A stretch of DNA of 64,000 nucleotides from Massariosphaeria phaeospora (GCA_011032825.1 JAADJZ010000010.1:868001-932000), one strand, 5' to 3'; counted from the first letter of the stretch, positions 10,884 through 21,948 are shown. A program made the numbers and translations. The notes: generated by a model from the letters alone, not told the origin.

Positions 10884-11805
10884 TCATGCGCCCGGCTCTG
10901 CCTTTGCGCGAATGCGAATATTCCTCGTAATCGGCTCTTTAGCCCCGGGTATCTGTATCTGCACCCTGAACATGCCGAGTTGCTTCACGCGGGATGTGTC
11001 ATCACCCTCATGGCCGGTGACGAAGCTGATGTCGCCGTCCGATAGTAGAACACGCGCTGCCTCATCGTTGTGCGCCAATGCTGCCTTGATGGTTGAGGCT
11101 ATGTCCGCGTTCGACACCGAGCCGTAGATGCCGTTCGCCGAAGGCTTGGGCTGGTTCGCCATTGTTGCAGCAGTCAAGATATCAGCCGCGTCAGAGGCTC
11201 CATATCGTGGTCTCCCGTCCGCTTTGTCCTGCTCGATGGGCTGGCGGGCGAAGTCGATTGTGGGCGGCACGAAGGTGTTCAGGAGTTCCATGGACCGCTC
11301 CGGCTGTTTCTATTAGCATCTGTTTTCTAGATGGTTTGGGAAGCCGTACGCTGAGGAGATCAATCTCAATGGGGCGCACGTAGTGCTTCGGCTGCTGGAA
11401 AAAGTCGTCCTCCTCATCCTCGACCTCTTCCAATCTGTCGCGCACCCCGAACGTAGTGTCTCGTGTGATTTCGACACCCTCTGCCCTCAGTTTCTTCGAT
11501 TGCACGGCAGGCACATAGTCGGCCAGGCGAGAGGGGAACCAGCGGTTTCTCATCGTTGCAGGGTTGAGCGGGATGTAGGAGCCTCCTCGCCGTCAGCAAC
11601 CGGCAACAGACGCAACCAGAGTCCTACCTGCACGTCCGAATCGTGGCACGTCCTGCAGCAGCTTGACGACAATGTTGCGCTCGGCCTCTCGCGCCGCCTT
11701 TGATTTTCCGCGCACCTGCTGCAGCGAGCCCCAGGTCAGCTGCGTCACCCGTCGTAGACATGACGTACACTGAGGCAGCAGTGTCGACCTCCCCAGCGAC
11801 GCCAT
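10884..11805 (-). CDS. Mitochondrial large-subunit ribosomal protein bL9
   Basis: Three exons, 11805-11628, 11582-11350 and 11303-10884, encode 276 residues. The introns are 45 and 46 bp. The N-terminus (MASLGRSTLLPQCTSCLRRV) is basic and Ser/Leu-rich, like a mitochondrial presequence. After it the bL9 signature appears: RNIVVKLLQDVPRFGRAGSY, then PATMRNRWFPSRLADYV, where bacterial L9 has its glycine-rich turn and rRNA-binding helix. bL9 binds the large-subunit rRNA near the L1 side; here it would act in the mitochondrial matrix. The C-terminal half is longer than in bacteria, as is common for fungal mitoribosomal proteins. It is divergent from the deubiquitinase gene. Confidence 0.85.
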
Positions 11806-12220
11806 TGAATGTGAGGATAGTGTTGATATAGGGGGCGCGTTCGTTGCGAGTCGTCGTCGTCGTCGTCGTCGTCAGGGAAAGTTGAATTGGCGATGCTCGC
11901 GACTTGGCAAGCAGCGCGGAAAGAAGCCGATGCGCCGGCCGTGCGCGACCTGTCTCTTCTGGACAAGCCTTCAAACGACGAGACCGGCAGCGGTCACGGC
12001 CACGAATGCAGCGCAAACCATAGCGATCCGGGTAGGCGGCAGACAATGGCGACCCGGCGAGAGTCTCTAGCTAACCGCTCCTGCCCCTCGTCCGCACCTG
12101 TCCTGTCCAACCCGCTCCGCCGCTGCACCGCTGCACCGCTCCACTGCTCCACCACCCCCCGCCCCGTCGCCCACATATCTACTCGTATAACCACGGTACC
12201 GGCTTTCCCGCGGTGAAGCC
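11806..12220. promoter_or_regulatory. Shared divergent promoter, bL9m / Ubp16-like
   Basis: This 415-bp gap separates the two start codons. It contains a (GTC)n run around 11848-11872, close to the bL9 ATG, and a CT-rich stretch with CTGCACCGCTGCACCGCT near 12122-12140. No TATA box is obvious. Confidence 0.55.
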
Positions 12221-14032
12221 ATGCCAGACAAGCCGCTCACAATTGCGACCTACGCCGCTGGGGCTTCGCTCGCTGCCATCACCCTCATCTACGTATTTGG
12301 GCCGACCTTTTTCCTAGACGAGGACGCCTCCAGCACGCGTAAGAAGGGTGTTGTGGGGCTCAGCAATGCCGCGAATGACTGCTTCATCAACTCGATTCTC
12401 CAGGCTCTCGCTGGTCTCCCCGACTTGCGCATATACCTGATCCGCGAGACGCATCGCCGGAAACTCGACGGACCGGACATGTACCATGTGGACCCGGAAA
12501 GGATGAGCCTGGAAACCGGGCCGGCGAGGCCAGCAAGACTTGAAGGATTGCAGAAGGGCTTGGTCACCTATGCGCTGAAAGAGGTTCTGGACAGACTGAA
12601 CGAGCGCCCATTATATCGAAAAGTCATTTCTCCGCAGCCGTTCATACACGCACTAGAGCGCGGCTTTGGTACTCGCATTAGCCGCCAGCAACAGGACGCC
12701 CAGGAGTTTCTCCAGCACATAACAGAGCGCCTATGCGACGAGTACCATGCAGGAGCAAAGGCCAGGAGAAACAGGCAAAGTATTGCAACCGCAATATCCG
12801 AAGGTGATGCAGCGTCGGAGAGGCAAGAGATAGCAGAGCAGTTTGGAGCGGTCGCTGTATCGCCTTCAGCAAGCAAGAGCAGCGAGGAGGGAAATGACAA
12901 ACCACAGGATGGTGAATCTTGCTCAAGTGAGGACGGTTTTCCGTTTGAGGGAAAATTCGAATCCCAGATCGAGTGCCTCACTTGCGGCTTCAAGCCCAAA
13001 CCCTCGATATCGAATTTTGTCACGTTGACTCTAAATGTCCCTCAACAGTCGTCAACCTCACTAGATGCCTGCTTTGATGTGATGTTCAAGACTGAAAACA
13101 TCGATGACTTCAAGTGCGATTACTGTCGTCTGGAACATGCACTTCAGAGCAAGGGTCGCGAGCTGTCACGAGCATCAGCACCGGAGACGAAAGAGCGATT
13201 AGAGTCCGACATTGCCCAGCTAAGACAGGCTTTGGACAACGATGCGGAAACCCCACCTGAAGGTGTTCAGCTGCCAGACCTAAGCCAAGCCCCAAAACGT
13301 CGTATCACCCGGCATATGTACATCTCTGCCTTTCCCAAGGTACTTGCCATTCACTTATCGCGGTCAATGTTCGCCGCTGGAAGTGTATCCTCTAAGAATC
13401 TAGCCAAAGTCGCGTTCCCTGAGGCCCTACCCCTTGGTAGCTTGTTGAGCAGGAAGAACTACAAACTCCTAGCCATGGTAACGCATAAAGGCAGTCACAA
13501 CAGCGGCCATTACGAGTCATTTCGACGACAGATGCAGCTAGTACCTTACTCTACGCCGCATTCGTTTGGAACGGAGGGCGTATATAGTCTTCAAGGAACG
13601 CCAAATCCTTCAGTAGTGCAAAGTCCTCTGATTTCGGCCTCGAATCCTGTAGTAGCAAGTGAGCGGCCATCACCGGAATCACCTATTCGCGGCTTGGACT
13701 CGCCTTCCATACAATCGCTTTCCTCGCAATCCTCTCTCGCATCTAGAGGCCCAGCTCCGACATCAGCGCCCCGCGAAGATGACTCGTCGCAGCCAAGCGT
13801 CACCTCGCCCTCATCATCGAAGCCGAAAAGCATCAAATCAATAAAGGACAAGGCTTCTTCAATGGCAGATTTGTCATCACTCAAAAGAAAGTCCAAGCGG
13901 ACGAGCGACCGGTGGTGGAGGATTAGTGACGACAAAATCAAAGAGAGCAAAACTGGTGACGTGCTGGGCATGCAAAAAGAAGTGTATCTATTATTTTACG
14001 AGATGGACAGGCAGAGTGTCGCCGATTCCTAG
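12221..14032 (+). CDS. Ubiquitin carboxyl-terminal hydrolase, Ubp16-like
   Basis: A single-exon gene encoding 603 residues. The enzyme is a USP-family cysteine protease that removes ubiquitin from proteins. The catalytic Cys box NDCFINSILQALAGL places the nucleophile at Cys54. The His box SHNSGHYESF gives His430. Two CxxC pairs (CLTC and CDYC) match the USP zinc ribbon. Residues 7-32 form a hydrophobic segment (TIATYAAGASLAAITLIYVF) that could anchor the N-terminus in a membrane, as in yeast Ubp16, which is a mitochondrial outer-membrane protein. The C-terminal third before the last beta strand is a Ser/Pro-rich insert, probably disordered. Shared upstream sequence with a mitoribosomal gene fits a mitochondrial link, but that is inference. 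Confidence 0.85.
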   Translation: MPDKPLTIATYAAGASLAAITLIYVFGPTFFLDEDASSTRKKGVVGLSNAANDCFINSILQALAGLPDLRIYLIRETHRRKLDGPDMYHVDPERMSLETGPARPARLEGLQKGLVTYALKEVLDRLNERPLYRKVISPQPFIHALERGFGTRISRQQQDAQEFLQHITERLCDEYHAGAKARRNRQSIATAISEGDAASERQEIAEQFGAVAVSPSASKSSEEGNDKPQDGESCSSEDGFPFEGKFESQIECLTCGFKPKPSISNFVTLTLNVPQQSSTSLDACFDVMFKTENIDDFKCDYCRLEHALQSKGRELSRASAPETKERLESDIAQLRQALDNDAETPPEGVQLPDLSQAPKRRITRHMYISAFPKVLAIHLSRSMFAAGSVSSKNLAKVAFPEALPLGSLLSRKNYKLLAMVTHKGSHNSGHYESFRRQMQLVPYSTPHSFGTEGVYSLQGTPNPSVVQSPLISASNPVVASERPSPESPIRGLDSPSIQSLSSQSSLASRGPAPTSAPREDDSSQPSVTSPSSSKPKSIKSIKDKASSMADLSSLKRKSKRTSDRWWRISDDKIKESKTGDVLGMQKEVYLLFYEMDRQSVADS

Positions 14033-14728
14033 GCGAATGCTCAATTCATCTTGGCCGGCGTTCGTTGGTTGCATACCACATGGCATATCATGGTGTCTCC
14101 CTCATCAGGTCTTTCAGCTTGTGATCTCCATGCTTGGATGTATAGACTACTCTTTTACGGGCTCGCATGGAGTGAATGCACCCCGATACATGAAAGAAAA
14201 CACTACTATTGCCACATTTCTGACCCATACAAGAGTGGTGACCGTTCTACAATTAGTTTCATACATTCTAGGTAGGTACATAGTAGCTTTCTATTACTTT
14301 TTGTTCGTGTTGTCGCTTGACCAATCCAGAGCGACCCATAGAGCGTTACATCATCGGCCACGCCATTGGTCAGTAGTTTGGCTCAGGCTTTATACCCCAC
14401 ATTTAAGTACACCATTACCTGCTACTGATCTGCACTCTACCACTCATCCTATATTGAAGGCTGCAATGCAACGTACAGGTCGATCAAATGGCATGCTACA
14501 GTAGTAATACCCCGCATCGTCCGTCCCCCACTCCTTCAAGATAGGCAGCAGTATTTCGGCCTCACAGGCAGCGTTCAGCTATTTCTCTACAAAAGAGTGC
14601 CGACCGGCTTGCATTCTCTTTCGACCATAACTCTTGCGACTAAATTCTCACGGCCCTTTCTAAACTATAACCTCAGCAAGCCAAACCCTTTGATTTCCTC
14701 CTTATTCATAACGACGTGATCGCCTACC
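14033..14728. other. Intergenic
   Basis: Between two plus-strand genes. AT-rich terminator-like sequence gives way to a CT-rich leader before 14729. Nothing else is recognised. Confidence 0.5.
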
Positions 14729-16449
14729 ATGCACCAGTCACCACTTGACGACAGTGTCTTCTCGCAAGCTCCTGGAAAACAAAGCTTCACACCCCGCGTC
14801 CTCGTCATCGGCGCAGGCTCTCGAGGCACATCCTATGCCCGCTACACCCTATCATCCACCAATGCCATCATCGCTGCAGTTGCAGAGCCTGATCGCTACA
14901 AGCGCGCTGAGTTTGGCAAAAAGTTCATCTGGGGCGATGGGGAGCCGGTGTTGGGACAGCAATTTGCGGACTGGAGGGATTTTGTTGACTATGAGATAGA
15001 GAGAAGGGGGAGAGGGAAGAGCGGGGAAGGGGGAATTGATGCGGTGTTTGTTTGTGTGCTGGATGAGATGCATGAGGAGGTTGTGTGCGGGCTTGCGAAA
15101 CTGAACGTACATATTTGTTGCGAGAAGCCGATGAGTACGAGTTTGAAGAGCTGTGTGGCGATGTATCAGGCGCTGAAGGACGGGGGAGAGGGGGCCCAGA
15201 ATGGTTATGCAAACGGGCAGATCAATGGAAGCACGAACGGGGACAGAAAGAGAAAGGAAACTATTTTTGGGATATGTCATGTTCTACGGTACTCGCCACA
15301 TAACATGATGCTGAGGCATCTACTACTGGAAAAAGAGGTAATTGGAGATGTGTTGAGCATCGAACACGTTGAGCCAGTGGGATGGTGGCATTTCTCACAC
15401 AGCTACGTACGGTACGTTGTATGCAACCAACAAAGTGGCATGGATAACTGATCACAGATAGGGGTAATTGGAGGAAAGAGTCGACAACTGCGCCATCCCT
15501 TTTGACGAAATCGTGCCATGACATGGACTTTCTCATGTGGATGCTATGTTCTCCGCCTCCCAACGCCGGCACCGAACCACATCTGCCTTCATTTCTCACC
15601 TCTACAGGGTCCAGGAAGTTCTTTAGAAAAGAGAGGAAACCAAAGGCTGCCGGTGATGCCACCAACTGCTTGTCATGCGCCCATGAGCCGGACTGCGATT
15701 ACAGTGCGAAGAACATCTACCTGGAGAAGCATCTCAAAGCCGGAAACACTGGATGGCCGGTCAAGATTGTCAACCCGGAGATCGAAGAGCTGTATAAAAC
15801 ATCCGGCAAGGAAGCAGCAGCCAAACAGTTGCTCGACAACCTGAAAGAAGACTATACATCCGCCACACCAGTTGGTGAAGTAGAGAGTCGACCTTGGTTC
15901 GGACGATGCGTATGGGAGGCAGACAACGACGTTTGTGATGATCAATGCGTCACTATTACTTGGGACGATGATCCTATTGCCAAAGATGACGATGGCAGAC
16001 CGGTACTCCAGGGTAGAGGCGCGAAGACAGCCCAATTCCACATGGTCGCGCTCACGGAAAAGATTTGCGAACGACGAGGGAGAATCTACGGAACGAAAGG
16101 GGAGATCGAGTACGACAGCGCAACCATCAAAGTCCACGACTTCTCAACCGGACGTACCACAACGCACGCGCCGCACCTGGCAGGAGGCGGACACGGAGGA
16201 GGGGATGAGGGACTTGCGAGACAGTTCCTGATGGCAGTCGAGGCAGTCGACCACCAGGGCGTCTCGGCGCCCGAGGCCCAGCGCAAATTTCTCGGCTGCG
16301 ACCTCGATGAGGCATTTCGGAGCCACGCCCTTGTATTCGCTGCTGAAGAAGCGCGAACGAAGCGCAAAGTGGTCGACTGGGGAAGGTGGTGGAGTGGGCA
16401 GGTGGAACCGCAATTACACGGCAGCGGCAAGCAAGGCCAGCAGAGTTGA
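14729..16449 (+). CDS. Gfo/Idh/MocA-family NAD(P)-dependent oxidoreductase
   Basis: Two exons, 14729-15411 and 15462-16449, encode 556 residues; the 50-bp intron splits the Arg codon of SYVRGNW. The N-terminal Rossmann fold has VLVIGAGSRG (Gly28, Gly30, Gly33). The family EKP motif is at Glu132-Pro134 in CCEKPMSTS, and the catalytic-region SCHDMDFLMWM follows the intron. The family oxidises or reduces sugars, inositols and related compounds; the substrate cannot be read from sequence. Residues after about 150 contain a low-complexity Gly/Asn insert (NGYANGQINGSTNGD), and a Cys-containing insert (CLSCAHEPDCDYSAKNIYL) follows the catalytic segment. No signal peptide is visible, so a cytosolic location is likely. 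Confidence 0.88.
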
Positions 16450-18072
16450 AGAGTCTGCTTCAAGATGTCGTGACATTCTGGCTGGGCGCGTACGGACCGC
16501 ATGACTTCGCGGCGTCGAAACCGAGATGACGATGCGGATGCGGCTGAGAGATCGGACGGGAGATCGGAGTGGGTCCCAATCAGGCACGTTAACGGCATTT
16601 TCTTCCCCGGTTCGGTGTTATTAGGGGCATCAATATCCGTATGTGGCTATTTTGGGGGTGTATCAGACCTAATACCACCCCGTCCGTCAGAATGGGCGCT
16701 TAATGAACCATGTTTGGGATTGACACAGGGCCAGCATGAGGCTCTACGGACAATTCTCTTAGCCTCTCGCGATCGGTATGGACAGCCCTGCGCGCCCTGC
16801 GCGCCCACGAGAGCGTTTCCCCGTGCAACGTTTGGTCGAGGGCGGCGCTTGGGTCAGAGATAGCGCGCAGCCAATCGCAGGTCTCATCTGGGCGTGGGCC
16901 GGCAGCGCACAAGACAGAGGCCAGATGGCGGCGCGCAAACTGACGTTCGCGCGGTTCCGGGGTCAGCAGCGGGCGACGATGCGCCTGAGGGTGAGGATGA
17001 CGGGCGCGAGGGCAGAACGGCAGAGGAGGTGGGCGGCGGGCGAGACCCCGACGCTCCAGATGCACGACGCGACTCCAACGCGACGCCGGCGAGCGACATC
17101 GTGAGCGTGTTGTAGTCGTGAACTGGTCTGCTCGCCCGCTCTGAGTCACTGAGCGTGCATGCACGACGTGGTGGAGAAACGAAACTTTGCCGTGTCGTGG
17201 CCCAATCGCGTCCCGCAACGGCGATGACTCCTCACAGCGGCCCTTGGCGCCCCACGTCGTCGGGAGCCGGCCGCCGCCAGCGCAGGCGCTCCAACGCAAC
17301 ACCACAACCACCCATTCGCTCCCTCGCGCTGCCAGGCTCAAACTGCCACCCGCAGTCGCCCGCCCACGTCCGCGCAGAGTGCCACAGCAGCCGTCCTGGC
17401 CGGCGCCATCCTAACCCGGTTTCAGCATAGCCAGCCGCCCCAACCTGCAGCGCTTCGCCGCTTCGGTATGGCTGTCTCTGCAACCTCAGCCCTCACAGCC
17501 ACTCACGCGCAATGCGACCTCGCACTATTCCGGTTTGGCCCACGCCGCATCAGAAAATAGCAGTAGCCCTACAACTAGACATGTTCCCTGCGCGTACTCG
17601 CCCACCAGCGCGCCGTGTTTCAGGCGCTTCCTGACGCGGGACAGAGAAGAACCATTCCTGCTGTAACTTGTGATACTGCCGCCAGACCGCTCCAACTGCC
17701 TCCGGGCCTGGTCTATGGGCCTCGCTGGATCTGTTTCAAGTTGTTTTAGCGCTAGAGCGCGATCGGGTCGTGCGTCATGGTCCAGTGGTTCCGATGCATT
17801 GATGCGGAGAAGAATAAGTATCCAGAGCTTCGCCGCAAACCAACCTCTTGTCCATAAACAACATCTCTGCACTGCCTTCCGGTTCCGAACCGTTTCCTTT
17901 AGTTCCGTTGCTTCTGTCTCTAGACCCCACGCGAGCTGGACTCCGCTCTAATCAATATTCATAATCGCCTTCATTCCGTTCCTGATCTCTACACTAGCGT
18001 AAGTCATTGGATACCATCACTCGTTCCTCGACCGAATCTCATTCTTCAGTCTGGTAGCCTATTCTATACACC
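16450..18072. other. Intergenic, about 1.6 kb, GC-rich
   Basis: Open frames on both strands here are Arg/Ala/Pro-rich and overlap one another, as expected of GC-rich non-coding DNA. The last 900 bp probably include the promoter and a long 5' leader of the gene at 18073, with C/T-rich stretches near 17850-18060. I cannot support a gene. Confidence 0.4.
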
Positions 18073-19854
18073 ATGTACCGCCAATCAACGCCTCCGTCCG
18101 CCTCCTTCAACTACATGCCGGGCAGTGTTGGCTCGTCGACCGATGGAGCGTTCTACTCCCACGACTCCTCACCTGACTCGGTCAACACCAACAACACTAC
18201 TCCACCGCGGTCTCCAGTAAGACAGCTAGGACCGCTCCTCCTTCCCAAGGTCAGGACGCAGGACCAGATCGCCGAACCCACTGGCGGCCCAGTCAGGCAT
18301 CGCAGGACGACGTCTAGCTCGAGCATCGGCTATGCCTCCTCCTACAACCCCTACTCGAGGCCTAACTCGATGATCCGACGGGGATCAAGTCCTTTCAATG
18401 CTCACAGTGCCATCGCTTCCCCTGCCTCTACCTCCTCGTATGACTTGGGCCAGACTTCCACCCTCAACTCCCCCATCACCTTCACATCGTCCGAGCTCCG
18501 CCGTCCTTCTTTGGCTGCCCACTCCCGCTCGCACTCTGCTTCGGGATTCCGTGGGCACTCGCGAGCTGGATCTGCCGGGAGCATCGATGAGACAGTAATC
18601 AGCCGTTATGGGTTCCCGACCTACCGCAACCTCCCCAACTACATGACTACCTCCCACGCTGTTCAGCCCAGCTCGAATCTTGTCAACTCTGTCCCCTCTT
18701 CATCCTTTTCCGAGGTAGAAGAAGTCTCCTTCACTTCAACTGCTGCGCCAGAGTTCACCATTCCTGACTTTGAGCCTGCACCCGCTGTCCAGTACCCTTT
18801 CACAGCGGATGTCAGCTTCGATAGCTTCACAGCCGACTCTACCTCCTCTCTTCTCGACTACCTTGGCGAGATCAACCCCTCTCCAGCTCTCGTCCGCCGT
18901 GTAACGAGTATTCCCCGTGGCACTCAGAACCACTTCTGGTGGGATGTCCGCAACCTGCGGAGCTGGACCGACTTCAACATGGCCACCATTGGTGCCCTTC
19001 CATCTGTCCTTCCTCTTCTTGAAGTCCCAGTTCCAGCTTCGTACCTCCCCCAGCCCACGCGCCAGAATCTCCAACCGGAGAATGAGGGTGCGCTTCACGA
19101 CATCTGCGCCAGCCACTATGCTACAAAGGTCAATGCCGCACTCAAGGTTGCCCAGGGTAGCACTCATATGGTGATGCGCGCCTGCAAGTCCATTCCCGGC
19201 ATGCGCCAGCAGCCAGAGTTCGTCTCCAGCTACCCATCCGACTACGAGAAGACCATCTACGGTGACAGCCGTGGACGTGTCGTTGGCCTTGTCAAGTGCT
19301 ATGACCAGTGGAACACCGGCATGCGCGGCGAGTCTCCCCCTAAGCAAGTGCTCTACCTCCAAGGCCTCGCCCATCTCCACCGCGTCATGCGCGAGCACGG
19401 CTGCCGCTACGGCTTTATCATGACGGAGATCGAGCTCCTCTGTGTCCGCTGCGGCGGCCCCTCATCAGCCGCAACCCTCGACCCCACAACTGTCAACGCG
19501 CAAACCGGCATCCCCATCTTCGGCTACCTCGAAGTCTCGGCGCCCATCCGCCTATCCACCATCGGCCTGCACCCGGAGACGGGCGAGATCCAGATGACGG
19601 CCGGCATCGCGCTCTGGTACCTGCACATGCTCGCCAAGGAGAACCCGTTCGAGGGCATGGGCACCTGGCGCATGGAGGTCGGCGGCCCCGCGGCTCTGAC
19701 GCGCCAGAACTTCTTGGACAAGGACACTTGGATCCCGAAGCCCAATCTGAGCGAGAAAAGGGAGGCGAAGAGGGTGCGTGGGTGGGTGTTCCCTGAGGAG
19801 CCGCTGAGTAAGAGGGAGTGTGGACGTGGGAAGAGGGCGAAGAGTCAGAGTTGA
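18073..19854 (+). CDS. Conserved-looking fungal protein of unknown function, disordered N-terminus
   Basis: A single-exon gene encoding 593 residues. About the first 200 residues are Ser/Thr/Pro/Asn-rich and probably disordered, with repeated RPNSMIRRGSSPF-like and SRSHSASGFRGHSRAGS-like segments. From about residue 270 a folded domain begins (LLDYLGEINPSPALVRRVTS, then NHFWWDVRNLRSWTDF). It contains QVLYLQGLAHLHRVM and YGFIMTEIELLCVRC. The last 40 residues are Lys/Arg-rich (SEKREAKRVRG, GRGKRAKSQS), consistent with nuclear targeting. The alternation of helix and strand with acidic residues loosely recalls PD-(D/E)XK-like folds, but I would not assign a function. Third-position GC bias supports coding. 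Confidence 0.75.
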   Translation: MYRQSTPPSASFNYMPGSVGSSTDGAFYSHDSSPDSVNTNNTTPPRSPVRQLGPLLLPKVRTQDQIAEPTGGPVRHRRTTSSSSIGYASSYNPYSRPNSMIRRGSSPFNAHSAIASPASTSSYDLGQTSTLNSPITFTSSELRRPSLAAHSRSHSASGFRGHSRAGSAGSIDETVISRYGFPTYRNLPNYMTTSHAVQPSSNLVNSVPSSSFSEVEEVSFTSTAAPEFTIPDFEPAPAVQYPFTADVSFDSFTADSTSSLLDYLGEINPSPALVRRVTSIPRGTQNHFWWDVRNLRSWTDFNMATIGALPSVLPLLEVPVPASYLPQPTRQNLQPENEGALHDICASHYATKVNAALKVAQGSTHMVMRACKSIPGMRQQPEFVSSYPSDYEKTIYGDSRGRVVGLVKCYDQWNTGMRGESPPKQVLYLQGLAHLHRVMREHGCRYGFIMTEIELLCVRCGGPSSAATLDPTTVNAQTGIPIFGYLEVSAPIRLSTIGLHPETGEIQMTAGIALWYLHMLAKENPFEGMGTWRMEVGGPAALTRQNFLDKDTWIPKPNLSEKREAKRVRGWVFPEEPLSKRECGRGKRAKSQS

Positions 19855-20610
19855 GCATTCGACATGTTTCTCCTTGGCAAATTTCGTTGGCATTGGGTGT
19901 AATGTCGAGCTTATGGGCTCGCTGGTCAAAAAAGTCAAGAGTTGGGTCTGTTTACTTGTTATGGCTGCTGGGCCAGCCTAGTTTTGTTATGTTCTCCACG
20001 TTCTCTTTTCTGTTACGGTACTAGCATAGCATTTGTCATTTTCGCATCATCGGGGGTAGGGGGGGGGATAGCATTGGTCTGGTGTCTACTGTCATTTTCA
20101 TGCGTGGAATCCTGGTCAGCATTTTGGGAGCGCGCGGACTGCATTGCCAGGTGTTTTGTTCTTGATATCTGTCTCTCAGTTCGGTTTGCACAACTTGGAC
20201 GCTCATTGATTCAATGAGCCAGATAGATATATTAGTTTAGTCGAAAGAAAAATGCCGTCAACAAGCAAGCAAAGTAACCAAATTTCTTCAGCCTGAAGAT
20301 TGAGTTTATCTTGCTTCCATTTTTCAGTCTTGCATTTGGACTTCGTACATACACGCAGAAAGGCGTGCTCGGGCAGACTTTCCGTTGCTTCAGCGCAGCT
20401 CCGCTCCGACGTCACATAAACAGGTCGCGTTTGTGCTTTGCGAGGTCTCGGGAGGTCGGCGGGCATGATACATCGTGCATGCGTCCTGCGGACGGCCGAT
20501 TGATTGGTCGCACTTGCCGCCCGCTGGCGGAGCGCGCGTTGGGGGCACGCCACGCGGACTCAAACGGCAGGTGCATGGTGTGACCAGACAAGGACCTCCG
20601 ACTTCGACAA

Positions 20611-20720
20611 GACATCGACACTGGCTTCGACACCTCGACACTGGCTTTGATACATCGACACTGGTTTCGACACTTCGATACTGGCTTTGACATTGACACT
20701 GACACCGACACCGACACCGC
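20611..20720 (+). repeat. 20-bp minisatellite followed by GACACC run
   Basis: Four near-identical 20-bp units built on CTGGCTTCGACACCTCGACA run in exact 20-bp register from about 20611 to 20700. They grade into short GACACT/GACACC units up to 20720. Confidence 0.85.
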
Positions 20721-20893
20721 TACTTTTGCCCTTCACAGTTCTGGTGTATAAGCTACTCTATCCTATCATATCGTATCACACCGTGCCTACCTACCTATAC
20801 TCTGTTCGTCAAAACCATCTATTTATTCGAGGCGATCGATCGAGCGAGGCTTTTCGATTGTTACGCTGGAATCAACATTCTTGCGAGTGCGGG

Positions 20894-20968
20894 AATCACG
20901 AGTCTGATTTCTGGTACAAGAAATCACGAGTCACGAGTCTGGTTTCTGGTACAAGAAATCACGAGTAC
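20894..20968 (+). repeat. 35-bp direct duplication
   Basis: The string CTGGTACAAGAAATCACGAG occurs at 20911 and again at 20946, giving a 35-bp period; the shared unit extends through CACGAGTCTG on the left side. Confidence 0.8.
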
Positions 20969-21053
20969 TAGCGAGCTGGAGCTGAGCTGAGCTGGAGTTT
21001 GCGGACTGAACGGAACTGAACTGAACTGGGCGGTTCCCGTCTCAATTGCCACG

Positions 21054-21948
21054 ATGAAGCAGGAAGAAGAGCAGGAAAAGGAAGTTGCAGGGCACGCCGA
21101 TGAACGCCATGAAGTGCACGATGGGGATTCAGATTTCATGCCCCCGCCGAGTCCGGCGCTGCTGGCCAAAGCACTGCCTTCGTCGGCGACGCTGAATGCG
21201 CTGTCAAGGTTGGGGAGCTATGCCGATATGTCGGTCTTGCAGCAGCATTTGGCGACGCCGTCAAGTCCGCTCGCGGGCCGGCATCCGCGTGGGGTTGATG
21301 CAACGGGGAAGGCGATGGCGATGGTATCACGGCGGGAGAAAGATGAAGATGTCGATGGCGTTGAAGGGCGTGAAGGTGAGGGAGACGGGGTCTGGATCTT
21401 CATTCCTGAGCGCGGTGGCTCTGTGTTGGTGGATAGGGTTCGAGAAGCGCTGAGCTTGGATGGGGAAGAGGGCGAGGACGAGGACGAGGACGAGGCGGGC
21501 GATGGTCTTGAGATCAGGGATGCTGTGTGCATGGGGAGCGGGGAGTTCAGTGTCGAGGACATCGAGGGCGTGGCTGCGCTGGTGCGAAGAGGACGTGAGG
21601 AGCGTGAAGCGGAGCATGACTTCGAGGTCACCGGGTGCGTCTCTCATAATACCGCATAACATATGGGTATTTCAGTTGGTTAGCCTGCTAACGTTGAGTA
21701 GACACGTCTATCGCATCCCAGCATCAGCGCTGCAAACAGGCGGAACATCCGAAGCGGAGATCGAGCAGAAGATGCTGGAGTTGTATTGGAATACGGGTCA
21801 TGTGAAGCGTGCAGTTGAGGAGTTCGACGTGCGGCTTAAGAACGCGGCAAGGCATCCTGGACGAGGTAATAGGTTAGAAGATGCGACTGTGAGGGCGAAG
21901 GTCGTGGTGTGTGAGAGACCGGCAGACGCGGGCAGTCATGTACTGTAA
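21054..21948 (+). CDS. Acidic protein of unknown function
   Basis: Two exons, 21054-21634 and 21702-21948, encode 275 residues; the intron has GTGCGT, a GCTAAC branch point and TAG. The N-terminus is Glu/Asp-rich. A segment with PPPSPALLAKALPSSATLNA and LSRLGSYADMSVLQQHL looks helical. A strongly acidic run (about ten Asp/Glu near residue 145) and a folded-looking C-terminal part (HVYRIPASALQTG, EIEQKMLELYWNTG, VKRAVEEFDVRLK) follow. The in-phase splice and amphipathic C-terminus support a real gene. I do not recognise the family. Confidence 0.6.

Larger units (their letters stand above)
19855..21053. other. Intergenic with minisatellite and short direct repeats
   Basis: This 1.2-kb gap lies between two plus-strand genes. 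It contains a 20-bp minisatellite at 20611-20700 and a 35-bp direct duplication at about 20894-20968. GAGCT- and GAACT-rich runs follow just before 21030. No gene is supported. Confidence 0.6.

Noticed and set aside
10441..11127. Plus-strand frame of 228 codons over the bL9 region
   Set aside because: It is antisense to the bL9m 3' exon and has no protein-like pattern.
16700..17341. Long minus-strand open frame of about 213 codons
   Set aside because: It is GC-driven, Arg/Pro/Ala-rich, overlaps other frames of equal quality on both strands, and has no motif or plausible splice partner.
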